Source: RHKX01 sp963784885 | Lineage (GTDB): Bacteria > Actinomycetota > Thermoleophilia > Solirubrobacterales > 70-9 | Assembly: GCA_963784885.1 (NCBI GenBank) | Contig: CAWATA010000006.1 | Location: forward strand, 325,669-389,668 | Direction: 5' to 3' | DNA length: 64,000 nt | Shown here: piece after piece, positions 61,746 to 64,000 of the stretch | How the letters are laid out: the number at the start of each line of letters is the position of its first letter | How positions within the stretch are numbered: position 1 is the stretch's first letter | Program-made: the position numbers and the translations under genes | The notes under the pieces: model-generated | The model's database searches: none | Told to the model about the DNA's origin: nothing | What the model saw: the letters and a program-made list of their open reading frames with translations, nothing else

Positions 61746-62695
61746 TGCTCGGCCTGGAAGAACCGCATAGAGGTAGAGCTCTGGCCCCGCGCGGCCAAGG
61801 GTCAGGGCCAGCGCGCCCGCGCCGAAGAGCATGAAGGTGACCGCATCGAACACGCCGCCGATCTCCTCGGTGAAGCGCGTGAGCTGGTCGGCCTCGCTGG
61901 AGCGCAACCCGCCGAAGACCATGCCGCCGACGAAGGCGCCTATGAAACCGCTTCCGCCAAGCTCGACGGCGACTCCGTAGGCAACCGCCGCCGAGGCCAG
62001 CGGGACCACCTGCATCCAGGCCGACTCTGCAAACCGCCCGCCGACCTGCGGGCGCATTGCCAGGCCGCCGAGCAGGCCGGCGAGGCCACCACCGACGATG
62101 CCCCAGCCGATCTCCTCGACGACGAGGTGGACGGCGTCGCTCGCGCTGGTCAGCCCCTCCTCCGCCCCGGCGATCGCCGGCAGCGCGATCAGGAGCAGCG
62201 GTACGCAGATGCCGTCATTCAGCCCGCTCTCGACGTTGAGGCCCTGGCGGACGCGGACGGGGGACACGCTCGTCGGTCACGACTTGCTGGCCGAGCGCCG
62301 CGTCGGTGGGCGCAAGAGCGATGGCCAAGACAAGGGCCTCCAGGCGGCGACAGCCCTCCGATCAGCACCGCGCCCAGCAGCGCCCCGGCGGCGATGGTCA
62401 GCGGCAGGCCGACGCCGAGCAGCCGTCCCGGCAGCGAATATTCCCGCCGCAGCCGCACTACGTCCAGGCGCGATGCGTCGGTGAACAGCACGAGCACGAG
62501 CGTCGCTTCGGCCGCAACTCGGAGCGCCTCCTCGGTCGAGGCTCCCGGCAACAGCCCGGTGACCGTGTCATCGAGCGCGAGCCCAACGACGACGAAGAAC
62601 AGGGCCGCCGAGATCCATCGCCTTCCCAGGCCGCCCGAGAACGTCGCGTAGATCCCGATGACCGCCGCGATCGCGACGGGTCCCCAGCCATGCAC
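61656..62695 (-). pseudogene. Cation:proton antiporter (CPA1 type), broken and with an altered C-terminus
   Basis: An Na+/H+ antiporter-like membrane protein split over frames. Part one, from GTG 62695: VAIAAVIGIYATFSGGLGRR, FVVVGLALDD, VLVLFTDASRLDVVRLRREY. A bridge in another frame reads LEALVLAIALAPTDAALGQQ. Part three: RVRQGLNVESGLNDGICVPL (the ion-binding region N-D of the family), EIGWGIVGGGLAGLLGG, GGSGFIGAFVGGMVFGG. Breaks at about 62345 and 62262 (a run of five C). After LGRAGPELYLYAVL the sequence leaves the family and enters the CAG-rich tract, so the last TM helices are missing. Confidence 0.78.
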
Positions 62696-62719
62696 GGCGG
62701 TGGCCGGACTGACCGGACC

Positions 62720-64000
62720 TCAGGCCCGGGCTGGGGGGCGATAGCCCGGGAGCTCACCGTCGGCCGGCGTGAGGCGCTTGTTGTCGAGCTCGGCGATTAG
62801 CAGGTCGAGCATCGCCTGCTTCAGCACTCGGGTGCTCTCGTCTTCATTGCTGGGATGCGCCAAGTTGCGCTCCTCGAGCGGATCCAGCGTCAGATCGTAG
62901 AGTTCGAACTCGTCAGCTTCGGGCTCAGCGACCGTGATCGTCTTGCGGCGTCGCAGCCGTTCGTCGCGCTCGCCGGGAACGGTCCAGAACTGGGGATTGT
63001 CGTAATAGCGCGAGAGCTTCACGAGGTGCGTCTCGTCGCCGACGTCGACCTCGGCGACAACCGTCTCGATGTGATTGGGCTGTGCGATCGTTTCGTATAG
63101 CCGTACTCGCCTGGCAACCGCCGGGGGCTCACCTTCGTCCAGGCGCTGCCCTCGCTAACTTCATCGTCCGTCATGAAGAGGACCGGCTCCTGCGGGGCCG
63201 ACGGCTGCGCGGAGCGAACCGCCTCGGAGAGGTCGCGGCCCACAAGCGGATGGGCCTCGCGATGGCCCTCGCGCACCCGGGCGAGCGCCTCATCCCGATC
63301 GATGCCCGCAAGGCCGAGCATGGTCGGAAGCAGGTCGGCGTGGCTGGTGGCGATGTCGAGCTCGCGCGCACCGCTGGGCAGCAGCGGGCTGGATACGAGG
63401 AACGGGACGCGGAGCGACTCCTCGTAAGCGTTGTGCCACTTCTGGTGCATGCCGCCGTGGGCGCCCATGAGGTCGCCGTGATCGAGCTGAAGATCACGAT
63501 CGTGTTCTCGTGAGCATTGGTCGCCTGGAGCGCGTCGAGCACCCTCGTGATCTGCCGGTCGACCGCCGCCTGCATTTCGTAGTAGTAGCTCAAGTGTGCC
63601 TGCGTGAATGGCTGAGGGATGAAGACCCGGCTCCAGAGGTCGACCATGCTTTTCTGGCAGGTCGGCTTCGTGAAGAGGTCCTCCTCGTGGGTGGGTGCCT
63701 GCGGGACGTGTGGCACGGTGGACGGGTGGTAGCGCTGACCGCCCTTTGCAAACCCGAACAGGCCAAAGAACGCCACGTCGTGGGGGTTCAGGAATGAGCA
63801 AACGGTGAGCCAAGGCTGGTCGCCGTCCTCGAGGTCGAAGCGCTGGAGCAACTCGATCGTCTCGTCCGCGGTGAACGGATCGCGTACCGAGCCCATGCTG
63901 TGCGGGTCGAGCCCGTGGTACCGGGCCGACCCACTCCGAGAATCCCCAGTCGTCGAGTAGGTCCGCCTCCAAGTACCGCTCGATGTTCTCGGGCAGCCGC
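62720..64000 (-). pseudogene. Sulfatase, frameshifted and cut by the window edge
   Basis: A type I sulfatase or related phosphonate-monoester-hydrolase-like enzyme; the N-terminus with the formylglycine site lies beyond the window. From right to left (5' to 3'): GFSEWVGP, then RYHGLDPHSMGSVRDPFTAD, FDLEDGDQPWLTVCSFLNPH, YYYEMQAAVDRQITRVLDAL, NTIVIFSS joined to DHGDLMGAHGGMHQKWHNAY, VPFLVSSPLLPSGARELDIA, then NHIETVVAEVDVGDETHLVK, FELYDLTLDPLEERNLAHPS. Three frame breaks fit at about 63930, 63487 and 63095. The metal- and substrate-contact sequence SSDHGD and the closing YDLTLDPLEERNL are classic. Substrate unknown. Confidence 0.82.

Overview
The window looks like chromosomal DNA of a GC-rich actinobacterium, most likely class Thermoleophilia (Solirubrobacterales). 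The evidence is strong G/C third-position codon use, many GTG/TTG starts, actinobacterial Nuo, Acs and DUF2277 proteins, and several secreted proteins of the 'short TM plus polar repeat' and 'Lys-rich tail' types that I associate with that class. The taxonomic call is inference; no rRNA gene is present.

Region by region. 1-23.9 kb: a complex I (NADH-quinone oxidoreductase) cluster, nuoF(partial)-G-H, I, J-K-L-M-N, split twice. A glutarate/glutaryl-CoA cassette (class III CoA-transferase, glutaryl-CoA dehydrogenase with a frameshift, GntR/FCD regulator) lies between nuoH and nuoI. A block of two exported or anchored proteins, an AMACR-like racemase, a complete peptide/solute ABC importer and an HSL-type esterase lies between nuoI and nuoJ. 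23.9-37.7 kb: housekeeping and central metabolism (VOC protein, tandem ThyX-like protein, secreted trypsin-like protease, acetyl-CoA synthetase, glycerate kinase, class III aminotransferase, AEC permease, ACT-domain protein, peptide deformylase, enoyl-reductase-like protein, DUF2277). 38-44.7 kb: an envelope/glycan group (sugar epimerase with two frameshifts, GT-C-like membrane protein, GT2, DUF2064 transferase, lipoprotein beta-propeller with a frameshift, fused cytochrome-b/molybdopterin oxidoreductase, membrane partner). 44.8-60.2 kb: a secretome region with a pseudopilin-like protein, a seven-blade repeat propeller, a 1757-residue modular exported protein, a frameshifted nucleotide cyclase, a K+ channel, an Rpf-like protein, a TSP3-type calcium-binding protein and a TolB-like propeller.

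The most unusual structure is at 54.2-61.3 kb. Three same-orientation copies of the 3' half of a tRNA-Arg(ACG) gene, each broken at the anticodon loop, lie at 54.4, 56.6 and 60.6 kb. Two of them sit at the edge of an equal-length 180-bp repeat. Just beyond the third is a hicBA toxin-antitoxin pair whose toxin gene is cut off and abuts a truncated tyrosine-recombinase N-terminus at a 10-bp palindrome. I read this as scars of successive integrations at one tRNA locus. No intact tRNA and no full-length integrase are present in the window.

Eleven or so frame breaks of one to four bases occur in six genes, with the densest cluster after 62 kb (antiporter, sulfatase). Long genes between them are intact. 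They may be assembly errors, true pseudogenes, or both; the sequence alone cannot decide.
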